A stretch of DNA of 64,000 nucleotides, taken from NCBI GenBank assembly GCA_031553595.1, contig JAVBLI010000012.1, positions 1 through 64,000 on the forward strand, written 5' to 3'. The position numbers and the translations under genes were made by a program. The stretch's first letter is position 1; every line of letters starts with the position of its first letter. The notes under the pieces were generated by a model. It made no database searches. It had not been told where the DNA came from and saw only the letters and a program-made list of their open reading frames with translations. Below are positions 17,930 to 26,751 of the stretch, piece by piece. Source of the stretch: RGIG3701 sp031553595. Its GTDB lineage: Bacteria; Planctomycetota; Planctomycetia; Pirellulales; Thermoguttaceae.

Positions 17930-18955
17930 ATGAAGCGTTTCACTCCCGCCGCGATGATTTTCAGTATTTTCACGGCCTGCATCCCCCTTTTCCTTCACGC
18001 GGCCCCGCCGAAAGAAGCCGAAATCGAAGCCGCCATCACGCGCGGTCTCGACTGGCTCGTCTCCCAGCAGTCGCGTTCCGGCCGATGGACCGCCAACGGA
18101 GGTGAATACCCTACCGCCATGACGGCGCTTGCCATCACGGCGCTCACCGCCGAGGGCTCCACGACCACCCAGGGGAAATACGCGCCCGCCATCCGCCGCG
18201 GCGTGGATTTTCTCATCGCGCAATCCCGTCCCAACGGCCTGATCGGCTCCTCCAGCGACCAGCGCTACACCTACGGCCACGGCTACGCCATGCTCGCCCT
18301 GTCCCAGATTCTCGGCGAGGAAGAGGATATCGACCGCCGCCAGCAGCTCGTCACCGTCCTGACCAAAGCCGTGGAGTTCACCTGCCGTGCCCAGACCAAA
18401 GCCGGCGGCTGGGGATACGTCAGCGCCAAAGACGGTGGCGATTACGACGAAGGCTCCACCACCATCACCCAGGTGCAGGGTCTGCGCGGCTGCCGCAACG
18501 CCGGCATTCCCGTCCCCAAGGAGGCGATCGACAAGGCCATCTCATACATCCACCGCTGCACCACCCCCGACGGCGGCGTCCAATACAACACCCACGGAGG
18601 CCCCGGCCGGCCCGCCATCACCGCCGCCGCGATCGCGTGCCTCTACAACTCCGGCGAGTACGACGACAAATACGTCCCCAAGATGCTCAAATTCTGTGAC
18701 GCCCAGCTCGGCAACGACGAATCCGGCGCCATGGGATTCTGGCATTACGCCCACTTCTATTACGCCCAGGTCAAATACCGCCAGGGCGAGGAGCAGTGGC
18801 AGAAGTACAAGGCGGGCATCGCCGAACGCATCCTCCGCGACATGAGCTCCGACGGCAGCTGGTCCCAAAACTACGTCGGCGGCGTCTACACCACCTCCAA
18901 CAACCTCCTGATCCTCCAGCTCGACCGCGGCACGCTTCCGATTTATCAAAGATAA
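17930..18955 (+). CDS. Secreted prenyltransferase/squalene-cyclase-like alpha-toroid repeat protein
   Basis: 341 residues with a signal peptide (about 1-24, ending LFLHAAPP) followed by repeats of the terpenoid-cyclase alpha/alpha-toroid fold: GLDWLVSQQSRSGRW, FTCRAQTKAGGWGY, YIHRCTTPDGGVQY and the closing SDGSWSQNYVGGVYTTSNNLLIL. It is far shorter than squalene-hopene cyclase (about 630) and shows no DXDD acid motif, so it is unlikely to be a cyclase; a structural or binding role is more likely. GGAG (17919-17922) precedes ATG 17930. The 28-bp gap implies co-expression with the giant PQQ protein. Confidence 0.82.
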   Translation: MKRFTPAAMIFSIFTACIPLFLHAAPPKEAEIEAAITRGLDWLVSQQSRSGRWTANGGEYPTAMTALAITALTAEGSTTTQGKYAPAIRRGVDFLIAQSRPNGLIGSSSDQRYTYGHGYAMLALSQILGEEEDIDRRQQLVTVLTKAVEFTCRAQTKAGGWGYVSAKDGGDYDEGSTTITQVQGLRGCRNAGIPVPKEAIDKAISYIHRCTTPDGGVQYNTHGGPGRPAITAAAIACLYNSGEYDDKYVPKMLKFCDAQLGNDESGAMGFWHYAHFYYAQVKYRQGEEQWQKYKAGIAERILRDMSSDGSWSQNYVGGVYTTSNNLLILQLDRGTLPIYQR

Positions 18956-18956
18956 A

Positions 18957-19079
18957 TCAGAGTGAATGAGTGAACAAGTGAAAGAGTGACTGGCGTGCTG
19001 TATGCTGCCTCCTCTGCCCCTCACTCGCTCACTTGTTCACTCGTTCACTCGCTCACTCGTTCACTCGTTCACTTTTTAT
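18957..19079. repeat. Short-period repeat tract (GAGTGAA / TTCACTC units)
   Basis: About 120 bp of degenerate 7-9 bp units. The first third reads as GTGAATGAGTGAAC-type copies and the last part as their reverse complement (CACTCGTTCACTC copies), so the tract can fold back on itself. It occupies nearly the whole gap before the MoxR gene. Confidence 0.8.
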
Positions 19080-19109
19080 CAATTTCAACCCCGTACCCAA
19101 CTTTAAGCC

Positions 19110-20135
<1,026 letters not shown>

Positions 20136-20195
20136 TGATGCAAGTAAGTCGCAGGCGTTTAACATTTGACACTATAATTTTTTCACACCCCAAGC

Positions 20196-20606
20196 ATGAA
20201 ACGAAAAATATTCGGATTCACCCGTTCTACACTGACGCTGGCGCTGCTTTCGCTTACCGTTACGACAGGTTGCGAAACGGAGCCGAAGCCTGCTGCCAAA
20301 TCATCGTTTGAAAATATTTTGGATGCCGCGAAGGATGGAAAAGTCGACGACGTGCGCTATTTCGTCGAACAGGGAATGTTTGTCGACATTAAAGGTGTCG
20401 GCGACTGGACGCCGCTGCACTTCGCGCTCATGTCGAACCCCGACGTGAAGGTGGTGGAATACCTGATCACGCAGTGGGCGGATGTCAACGCGGTAAATGT
20501 CCTGGGGCAAACGCCCTTTGACCTCGCGCGAACGGTTGAGAAAAAAAACCTCCTCCTCGACGCCGGCGGCAAGCCCGGAAAAAGCATCCTGCATCAACTT
20601 AGATAA
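20196..20606 (+). CDS. Small ankyrin-repeat lipoprotein
   Basis: 136 residues with a lipobox (TVTTGC, C26), so a predicted lipoprotein, followed by one ankyrin module: ILDAAKDGKVDDVRYFVEQG, DWTPLHFALMS, EYLITQWADVNA and QTPFDLA, closed by LLDAGGKPG. The module has the same layout as each of the three modules in the large ankyrin protein at 22393, so the two are paralogues. It is the first of the genes inserted between moxR and DUF58. Ankyrin repeats imply protein binding; the partner is unknown. Confidence 0.78.
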   Translation: MKRKIFGFTRSTLTLALLSLTVTTGCETEPKPAAKSSFENILDAAKDGKVDDVRYFVEQGMFVDIKGVGDWTPLHFALMSNPDVKVVEYLITQWADVNAVNVLGQTPFDLARTVEKKNLLLDAGGKPGKSILHQLR

Positions 20607-20612
20607 CACAGG

Positions 20613-20672
20613 CATTACGCATTAAAACCCCATGTCCCGATTTTTCGATTCCTCCGCCCTGAAGCGAATCCG
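20613..20672 (+). repeat. 60-bp direct repeat, copy 1 (captured DUF58 start)
   Basis: Matches 24309-24368 at 57 of 60 positions. It comprises a CATTACGCATT-type leader, the ATG and the first 41 bp of the DUF58 reading frame, here fused to an unrelated secreted protein. A third, shorter copy (41 bp, 38 matches to DUF58) is at 22393-22433. Confidence 0.9.
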
Positions 20673-22380
20673 ACTTTCCATGCCGCGCGTGCAACGCCGA
20701 TTTTTCGCGGCGATGACTGTCGTGCTGGCGTTATGCACCGTGGCGGTGGCCGGCGACGGCGTGAAAGACGTGGCCCACGAAAACGCGGCGGATGCGAAAA
20801 TCCGTGTCGATGTGGAAAACTTTGAAGCACTCGCCGCCGGGATGCCGACGACGATGCGGAAGCTGGGTTTCGCGCCGGCCGATCCGCCCCTGCTCGACCC
20901 TGACGAAACATTTTTTCCCATTCCAATAACGCCTGCTTCCGCTTACGACAATATCGAACCCACGGTCGTCATCCGCGGCACTGTGCAAATCGACCACCTC
21001 CAGAAAGGCAAAAGCCCGCTGGCGGGGGTGGTAGTGCGTTTGAATTGGTGCGAGGGGAAATTTGCGTATGCCGCGTATCACTCCGGTGTGTTGATACGCA
21101 CGCCCCCCATATTACAGAAGACTTGCTTCACCGACGAAAACGGCGTGTATCGTTTCGATGTCCTGCCGGGATATTTCGATTTGAGTTTTTCGTATAGACA
21201 TCTGTGGGGGCGAAGTGCCGAGGACATCCCAACCGGCGACGAGGGCGAAATCGTCATCGACCACGAATTCCCCATGCATGATGTGCACGGCGTGGTGCAC
21301 GACCTTTCCGGCAAGCCGATGTCGGATATGCTCGTCGGGCGGGCGAGGTACGACACATCGCTGGATTTTAATGCCGATTCGCAGGAAAACCTGACTTCCA
21401 TGAAAAAAACCGACGCAAACGGCGAGTTTTCCTATGACAACCAACAGCCCCATCAGGGATATTTGGTCTTGGACGAACGGCGACAATTATACGGATTCAT
21501 GAAAGCGAACGGACGGATACCGGAAGTCGTGGTCACGGTCGCGCCGCCGCAGGAAGTCTCCGGCCGGCTGGTCACTGCCGAGGACGGCTCGCCGCTGGCG
21601 GAGTATGAAGTAAAGATTGTGCCTAACATCAGTTTCACGTGGCTGTGTCGCGACGGCGAATCCGAGAAAATCGACAGTAAATACTCACCGCTGGCGATCA
21701 TCGTGAAGACGGACGCCGACGGCCGATTCCACGCGACGGGCTTAATTCATCATGCCGAGTACCGTGTTCTGCTGCAGAGAAAAACACCGGATGGGCTACA
21801 ATTACCGGAAAATCGTAAAGAGCTTTACCAAGCGGTCGTCGGCAGCTTCCAGGCTGGCGCAACCCCGAAAAACACCCTGCCGGATATTTCCGTCGCGAGG
21901 GACAAGTATTTTTTGACAGGGCACGATATGTGGCAAATAACCTGGTGCGGCTCGCATGGGAATGAAAATCTCGCCGTCCGGCTTCCGGAAGTCCAACGGC
22001 TGGCCAAAGAAAATCATCGCAACATCGTGGTCGTTTTCCTGGGTTTCAGCCAATTGTCGTGGCATTGGGTCAACGAAATTTTTTACGATGATCCGCATGT
22101 ACGCCCCATTTCCACGCACTTCCACTTCCTGGCCGCCGATGCTGGAAGCATCACCCAGCGAAATAAGGCGGAAGCGATCATGTTGATGAATAAGGGATTC
22201 AACCCGGCGGCGTTGAAAGAGCCCACGCTATGCATCCTTAACGCTGAAGGGAAGTTGCTTGAATCCGTGTCCGTCGAATCCCTGTTGGAGGAAGAAAAAC
22301 AGGACAGGCATCAGTGGCTTGCCCCGGAAAAACTCATTGACGTGCTCAAGCGTAACCTGCCGACGGATGCCAATCATTAA
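20632..22380 (+). CDS. Secreted carboxypeptidase-regulatory-like protein with C-terminal thioredoxin-like region; N-terminus copied from DUF58
   Basis: 582 residues. The first 14 (MSRFFDSSALKRIR) copy the start of the DUF58 protein encoded at 24328. A hydrophobic segment follows at about 24-41, then a signal-cleavage-like AVAGDG, so this is an export signal with an unusually long polar N-region. The middle (about 110-400) has two or three beta-sandwich CarboxypepD-regulatory-like domains (GTVQIDHLQKGKSPLAGVVV, HGVVHDLSGKPMSDMLV, VSGRLVTAEDGSPLAEYEV). The last 140 residues (NIVVVFLGFSQLSWHW onward) look like a thioredoxin fold without a CXXC. No function is assigned. It sits between the two ankyrin genes inside the moxR cluster. 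Confidence 0.7.
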   Translation: MSRFFDSSALKRIRLSMPRVQRRFFAAMTVVLALCTVAVAGDGVKDVAHENAADAKIRVDVENFEALAAGMPTTMRKLGFAPADPPLLDPDETFFPIPITPASAYDNIEPTVVIRGTVQIDHLQKGKSPLAGVVVRLNWCEGKFAYAAYHSGVLIRTPPILQKTCFTDENGVYRFDVLPGYFDLSFSYRHLWGRSAEDIPTGDEGEIVIDHEFPMHDVHGVVHDLSGKPMSDMLVGRARYDTSLDFNADSQENLTSMKKTDANGEFSYDNQQPHQGYLVLDERRQLYGFMKANGRIPEVVVTVAPPQEVSGRLVTAEDGSPLAEYEVKIVPNISFTWLCRDGESEKIDSKYSPLAIIVKTDADGRFHATGLIHHAEYRVLLQRKTPDGLQLPENRKELYQAVVGSFQAGATPKNTLPDISVARDKYFLTGHDMWQITWCGSHGNENLAVRLPEVQRLAKENHRNIVVVFLGFSQLSWHWVNEIFYDDPHVRPISTHFHFLAADAGSITQRNKAEAIMLMNKGFNPAALKEPTLCILNAEGKLLESVSVESLLEEEKQDRHQWLAPEKLIDVLKRNLPTDANH

Positions 22381-22392
22381 CCATTGTACCCC

Positions 22393-22433
22393 ATGTCCCG
22401 ATTTTTTGATCCCTCCGCCCTGAAGCGAACACG
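22393..22433 (+). repeat. 41-bp captured DUF58 start, copy 2
   Basis: Matches the first 41 bp of the DUF58 frame (24328-24368) at 38 positions, and encodes MSRFFDPSALKRTR at the start of the ankyrin protein. Unlike copy 1, the upstream CATTACGCATT leader is missing. Confidence 0.88.
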
Positions 22434-24294
22434 CTCCCGCATCGCGCCGATGTGCTTTGCGGTGACGGTCGGGGTGTGGGCGCTGTGCGCGGCGGCATGG
22501 GCGGCGGACTCTCCGGAACCGGCGTTTCCGGAAATTTTCACGGCCGCGAGGCGGGGCACCGTCGACGACGTTCGGCATTTCATCGAACAGGGCGTGGAAG
22601 TCGACACGCGCAGCACGAAAGGCCCGACGCACCGCTTTACACCGTTACACGAGGCGGCATTCGGCAAGGCCGACCTCGACGTGATCCGCTACCTGGTCGA
22701 ACAGGGGGCCGACGTCAACGCGAAGGCCGGCAGCGATTACACGCCGCTGCACTTGCTGCTGCGAAAGAACACTCGACCGGAAACCGTGAAATACCTTGTC
22801 GAGCACGGCGCGGATATCCATGCCAGGGCGGAAAATTCCTCGACGACGCCGCTGCATTTCGCGACGCGGTACGCCGGCGCCGAAGTCGTGAAATACCTGC
22901 TCGAACAGGGGGCGGAAGTCAACGCGATGGATGTATTCGGGAGGATGCCGCTGAACGATGTCCGCAAACCTGACAAGGACGAAAAAACAGCGTTGCTCCG
23001 CGCCGCCGGCGGCAGGAGGCAACCTGGCACCAATATTTTCACCGCCGCGACGCTGGGCAGTGTCGCCAAAATTCGTGAAAATATCGAGGAAGGAATCGAC
23101 GTCCGTGCGAAAGACGCCGCCGGCAACACGCTGCTGCACCTCGCTGCGGAAGAAAATTCCAGACTGGACGCCCTGCGATTCCTGATCGACCACGGCGTCG
23201 ACATTCGCGCCAAAGCCAACAACGGCCGGACAGTGCTGCACGCGGCGGCGAAAAATCCCAACGTCGAAGTCCTGAAATTCATGCATGAACAAGGGCTCTG
23301 CATCAACGCCAAAACCGACGGCGGGCGAACCCCGCTGCACATCGCGATCGACAGCAATGCCCGTGCCGAAGCGGTGAAATACCTGCTTGAACACGGGGCC
23401 GATATCCACGCGTCCGACCATCGTGGAAAGACGCCGCTGCACCTTGCCGTACAGCGGGCGAACCGCGACGATTTCATCGAAATCCTGCTCGAACACGGGG
23501 CAAACGTCAACGCGAAAGATTGTGACCGCGATACGCCGCTGCACCTCGCGGCCAACAACAAAACCGACATCCGCGTCCTGGAACTTCTGCTCGCGCACGG
23601 GGCGGACGTCAACGCGAAAAACAAGAATAATGCCACGCCGATGCATTTCGCGATACGCAACGGCGCCGACGCCGCAGCGCTAAAAATCCTGATCGCGCAT
23701 GGAGCAAACGTCAACGCAATCACCACCGGCATCAGCGCTTACACGCCGCTGCACCTGGCGATCCTCCGCCGCTGCGGCGCCGATGTCGTAAAAACCCTCG
23801 TCGACAACGGGGCGAACGTCAAAACGCTGCTCACCAGCGATAACCAAACACCGCTTGACCTTGCCGCAACCGATGAGGTGAAGACCGTGCTCCGCGAAGC
23901 GGGGGCCAAAAATCGGCCCGATTTCCGCGACATTTTCAGCGCCGCTTCCCGTGGCACGGTGGGCGACGTCCGGTTTTTCCTCGAGCACGGCGTGCCTGTC
24001 AACGTGAGCCACTACTGGGACGAAACGCCGCTGCACAACGCCGCGTGCAACCAAAACGTCGACGTCCTGGTTTACCTGCTCCAACAGGGGGCTGGGGTCA
24101 ACGCGAAAAATGACCAGGACGAAACGCCGCTGCACTGGGCCGCAAAGCACAACCCAAATGCCGACGCCTTGAACGTCCTGCTGGAAAACGGCGCGGACAT
24201 CCACGCCACAGACGCCAACGATCAAACGCCGCTGGACTGGGCCGACACCGAGGCAAAGCGCGCCCTCCTCCGCAAAATCGCCGCACCCGAATAA
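22393..24294 (+). CDS. Large secreted ankyrin-repeat protein; N-terminus copied from DUF58
   Basis: 633 residues. The first 14 (MSRFFDPSALKRTR) duplicate the DUF58 start, followed by a hydrophobic export segment (about 18-36, then WAADSPEP). The rest is about 15 ankyrin repeats with classic TPLHLA and LLEHGADVNAK motifs. They form three modules, each opening with a F-(T/S)-A-A-x-x-G-(T/S)-V cap (about residues 51, 216 and 516); the first two close with or lead up to an LLRAAGG-type sequence. This indicates internal module duplication. It is probably exported to the periplasm or surface, unusual but not unknown for bacterial ankyrin proteins. ATG 22393 is chosen because it begins the captured segment. 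Confidence 0.82.
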   Translation: MSRFFDPSALKRTRSRIAPMCFAVTVGVWALCAAAWAADSPEPAFPEIFTAARRGTVDDVRHFIEQGVEVDTRSTKGPTHRFTPLHEAAFGKADLDVIRYLVEQGADVNAKAGSDYTPLHLLLRKNTRPETVKYLVEHGADIHARAENSSTTPLHFATRYAGAEVVKYLLEQGAEVNAMDVFGRMPLNDVRKPDKDEKTALLRAAGGRRQPGTNIFTAATLGSVAKIRENIEEGIDVRAKDAAGNTLLHLAAEENSRLDALRFLIDHGVDIRAKANNGRTVLHAAAKNPNVEVLKFMHEQGLCINAKTDGGRTPLHIAIDSNARAEAVKYLLEHGADIHASDHRGKTPLHLAVQRANRDDFIEILLEHGANVNAKDCDRDTPLHLAANNKTDIRVLELLLAHGADVNAKNKNNATPMHFAIRNGADAAALKILIAHGANVNAITTGISAYTPLHLAILRRCGADVVKTLVDNGANVKTLLTSDNQTPLDLAATDEVKTVLREAGAKNRPDFRDIFSAASRGTVGDVRFFLEHGVPVNVSHYWDETPLHNAACNQNVDVLVYLLQQGAGVNAKNDQDETPLHWAAKHNPNADALNVLLENGADIHATDANDQTPLDWADTEAKRALLRKIAAPE

Positions 24295-24308
24295 CCCTTC
24301 ACCATTCC

Positions 24309-24368
24309 CATTACGCATTCAAACGCCATGTCCCGATTTTTCGATCCCTCCGCCCTGAAGCGAATCCG
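24309..24368 (+). repeat. 60-bp direct repeat, parental copy at the DUF58 start
   Basis: The likely donor: this N-terminal sequence fits the DUF58 family (DPSALKRI-QLELRAR continues directly into the conserved domain), whereas in the two upstream copies it is joined to unrelated export signals. Confidence 0.88.
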
Positions 24369-25257
24369 CCAGCTCGAGTTGCGGGCCCGGTATGTCATGG
24401 AAGGCTACCTGGCCGGCATGCACCGCAGCCCCTTTTTCGGCAGCTCGGCCGAGTTCCTCCAGCACCGCCAGTACATCCCCGGCGATGAAATCCGCAACAT
24501 CGACTGGAAAATCTGGGGCAAGCAGGACAAGTTTTATGTGAAGCAGTATGCCGAGGACACGAACCTGCGGGCAACGCTGCTAGTGGACTCGTCCGAGAGT
24601 ATGCGGTACGAAACGCTCGGCGCGACGGAGAAGAGCCGGAAGCAAGCCGGGCCGGGGATGAGCAAGTACGAGTATGCGGCGACGCTGGCGGTGAGCCTGG
24701 CGTATCTGTTACTCAAGCAGGGCGACAGCGTGGGCGGCGTGCGCTTCGACGATGCCATCCGGCGGACGGTCCCACAGCGAACGCGGCAGAATCACTTGAA
24801 CGCGCTGATTCAGTCGCTGGACATCGACGCGCCGCGCGAGAAGACGGACCTCGAGCCCGTGCTGCGGACGGTGGCCGAGACGTTCCCGAACCGGGGGATG
24901 ATGATCCTGTTTTCGGACCTGCTGTTGCCGCGCGAGGGGCTGTGGAAGGGCTTAAAGACGCTCCGCAGCCGCAAGCACGACGTAGTCGTATTCCACATCC
25001 TGGACGACGACGAGCTGGACTTTCCGTTCCAGGGGCCATCACGTTTCGAGGGGCTCGAGACGCCGGAATTCCTCCGCTGCAACCCGCGGGCGCTGCGGGC
25101 CGGGTACATGGAGGAGCTGGAAAAATACCTCGACGAAGTCCGCCGAGGCTGCGTCCAGCAGAGCGTCGACTACGTGCTTGTCCGCACCAGCGACCCGTTC
25201 GACAAAACGCTTTCGAAAGTAGTGCTGTCGAGACGGCAGACGATTAAGAATGTGTAA
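24328..25257 (+). CDS. DUF58 domain protein (VWA-like partner of MoxR)
   Basis: 309 residues with DUF58 landmarks: LELRARYVMEGYLAG (from residue 13), HRSPFFGSSAEFLQHRQYIP, GDEIRNIDWKIWGKQD, a metal-site-like LLVDSSESM, and MMILFSDLLLPRE near the end. The family works with MoxR ATPases and BatA/VWA membrane proteins in envelope functions, with the mechanism unsettled. Its native start has been duplicated in front of two upstream genes. No membrane segment is evident. Confidence 0.9.
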   Translation: MSRFFDPSALKRIRQLELRARYVMEGYLAGMHRSPFFGSSAEFLQHRQYIPGDEIRNIDWKIWGKQDKFYVKQYAEDTNLRATLLVDSSESMRYETLGATEKSRKQAGPGMSKYEYAATLAVSLAYLLLKQGDSVGGVRFDDAIRRTVPQRTRQNHLNALIQSLDIDAPREKTDLEPVLRTVAETFPNRGMMILFSDLLLPREGLWKGLKTLRSRKHDVVVFHILDDDELDFPFQGPSRFEGLETPEFLRCNPRALRAGYMEELEKYLDEVRRGCVQQSVDYVLVRTSDPFDKTLSKVVLSRRQTIKNV

Positions 25258-25271
25258 GAAAGGCAAAAACC

Positions 25272-25880
25272 ATGAAAAAAATCCTTTCCATTTTATTCCT
25301 CGCCAGTTTCGTGATGCCGTGTTTTGCGGATGAACCTCAAGTGGATGCGCCGGAGCCTGCCACCCTGATCATCATGCAGAATTCTGCGGAATTTATTGTG
25401 CTGCGGTCAACCGGCACGGAGATCGCGTGGGCTGTGGAATCCGGCTTCCCGAAGTGGGAAGCTGAAAAACCACCCAAAACAGGAAAGGCGGAGGTTTCCG
25501 TAAATTTAGGGGATGTGTTTTCGCGAATTGCATCCACGAAAAGTGAAACACCGCGAGAAAGAGAACCACGGTTGGTCCCCGCCGAAGGGGAACTCCCTCC
25601 CGCACCCGGTCAGCCAGCCAAGCCGGAACCAACGCAAAAGGTGATGATGCAGGTTTGGCCGGCCGTGTATACGCTTATATTTATGGATTCCAGCGGCGTC
25701 AAAACCTGTGTGGATTTGAGCGAAGAGCAGTGCAAAGCACTTCGCCATTCGCTGCGGGCCGTGTTTGACGACATCCTTAAGCAGGTTCCTCCGTTTAAGT
25801 CGCGGGCCATCCTTAGCTTTATCATACGTGACGATGTGCCAAAGCAAGTTAGCCGCCCTGTAGATAACTCACAAAAGTAA
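25272..25880 (+). CDS. Small secreted protein of unknown function
   Basis: 202 residues with a signal peptide (1-19, MKKILSILFLASFVMPCFA). No domain is recognised. A beta-rich first half (TLIIMQNSAEFIVL, TEIAWAVESGFPKWEAE) is followed by a Pro/Glu linker (about 95-120) and a C-terminal part with VYTLIFMDSSGVKTCVDLSE. The first 32 bp of the gene, and the 14 or so bp before it, nearly repeat at the start of the following deacetylase gene (30 of 32 coding positions identical), while the mature proteins are unrelated. Confidence 0.65.
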   Translation: MKKILSILFLASFVMPCFADEPQVDAPEPATLIIMQNSAEFIVLRSTGTEIAWAVESGFPKWEAEKPPKTGKAEVSVNLGDVFSRIASTKSETPREREPRLVPAEGELPPAPGQPAKPEPTQKVMMQVWPAVYTLIFMDSSGVKTCVDLSEEQCKALRHSLRAVFDDILKQVPPFKSRAILSFIIRDDVPKQVSRPVDNSQK

Positions 25881-25904
25881 ACTCCACTCGCGAAAGACCA
25901 ACCC

Positions 25905-26675
25905 ATGAACAAAATCCTTTCCATTATATTCCTCGCATGCTTCGCGACAATAACCCTCGCAGAAGAAAAAAACCGGCCCGTGTTGACCGAGCCGGGGATT
26001 GTGCTGACGTTCGACGACTCGCATAATCTGGACTCGTGGGCGAAGCGGGTGCCGCTTTTTGAGAAATATGGGGCGAAGGCGACGTTTTTCCTGCACAAGC
26101 CGGACACGATCGGCGAGTGGCAGCAGCAGTGCATGAAAAAATTGAGCGACATCGGCTGCGAGATGGCGTGCCATGGCTGGCGGCATGTCCGCGGCAGCGA
26201 CCTCATCACCGAGAAGGGCAAGGATGCGTACCTCGCCGAGGAAATTCTCCCGGCCAATAAAAAACTCGAAGAGCTGGGCTACCCGCAACGCACATTCGCG
26301 TATCCGGAAAGCCGGCGGAACGACGCGACCGACGAGGCGCTGAAGCCGATTTTTCTGCATGTCCGCACCGGCGGCGGGCTGTGCGAGCGACCGTTCGTGG
26401 AGAATAACAGTGTATTTACTCCCGTGGCGAAAGTCCGCGATCAGTTCCTGATTTACGGCGTGCGGCTCGACCATGCCACGCCGGATGATGTCGAGAAATA
26501 CGTTCAGCCGGCGCTTGAGCGTGCGAAGAAAAACGGCGAAATCCTCCTGCTTTACAGTCATGGCATCGTCGATAAAAACCCCAGCACATACGAAACCAAC
26601 GAGGCGACGCTCGAAGAACTCCTGAAACGTGCCCAAGCACTTGGCCTAAAATTTTACACATTCGACGAGTTATGA
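25905..26675 (+). CDS. Secreted polysaccharide deacetylase-like protein (CE4 / NodB fold)
   Basis: 256 residues with a signal peptide (about 1-19, ending TLAEE). The NodB-homology motif 1 appears as VLTFDDSHN and motif 2 as MACHGWRH, supplying the Asp and His metal ligands. FAYPESRRND resembles motif 3. It probably removes N- or O-acetyl groups from a cell-envelope or dietary glycan. It is the last of the inserted genes before BatA. The signal-peptide DNA is shared with the upstream gene. Confidence 0.8.
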   Translation: MNKILSIIFLACFATITLAEEKNRPVLTEPGIVLTFDDSHNLDSWAKRVPLFEKYGAKATFFLHKPDTIGEWQQQCMKKLSDIGCEMACHGWRHVRGSDLITEKGKDAYLAEEILPANKKLEELGYPQRTFAYPESRRNDATDEALKPIFLHVRTGGGLCERPFVENNSVFTPVAKVRDQFLIYGVRLDHATPDDVEKYVQPALERAKKNGEILLLYSHGIVDKNPSTYETNEATLEELLKRAQALGLKFYTFDEL

Positions 26676-26719
26676 CCCAATGGATAATATGAAGTCATCA
26701 TTGTCCAGCCAATTCCCCT

Positions 26720-26751
26720 CATTACGCATTTCGCATTAAGCATTTCGCATT
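26720..26751. repeat. Short-period repeat tract (CATTACGCATTTCG units)
   Basis: Three or four degenerate copies of TTTCGCATTA run directly into the ATG of the BatA-like gene. The CATTACGCATT core also appears at 20613 and 24309. Confidence 0.7.

Noticed and set aside
18957..19079. CRISPR array in the GAGTGAA tract
   Set aside because: Unit is only 7-9 bp and degenerate, without spacers.
22393..24294. CRISPR-like spacing of repeated units in the ankyrin gene
   Set aside because: Units of about 99-105 bp encode the 33-residue ankyrin repeat and vary at synonymous positions; no spacer-repeat pattern and no cas genes.
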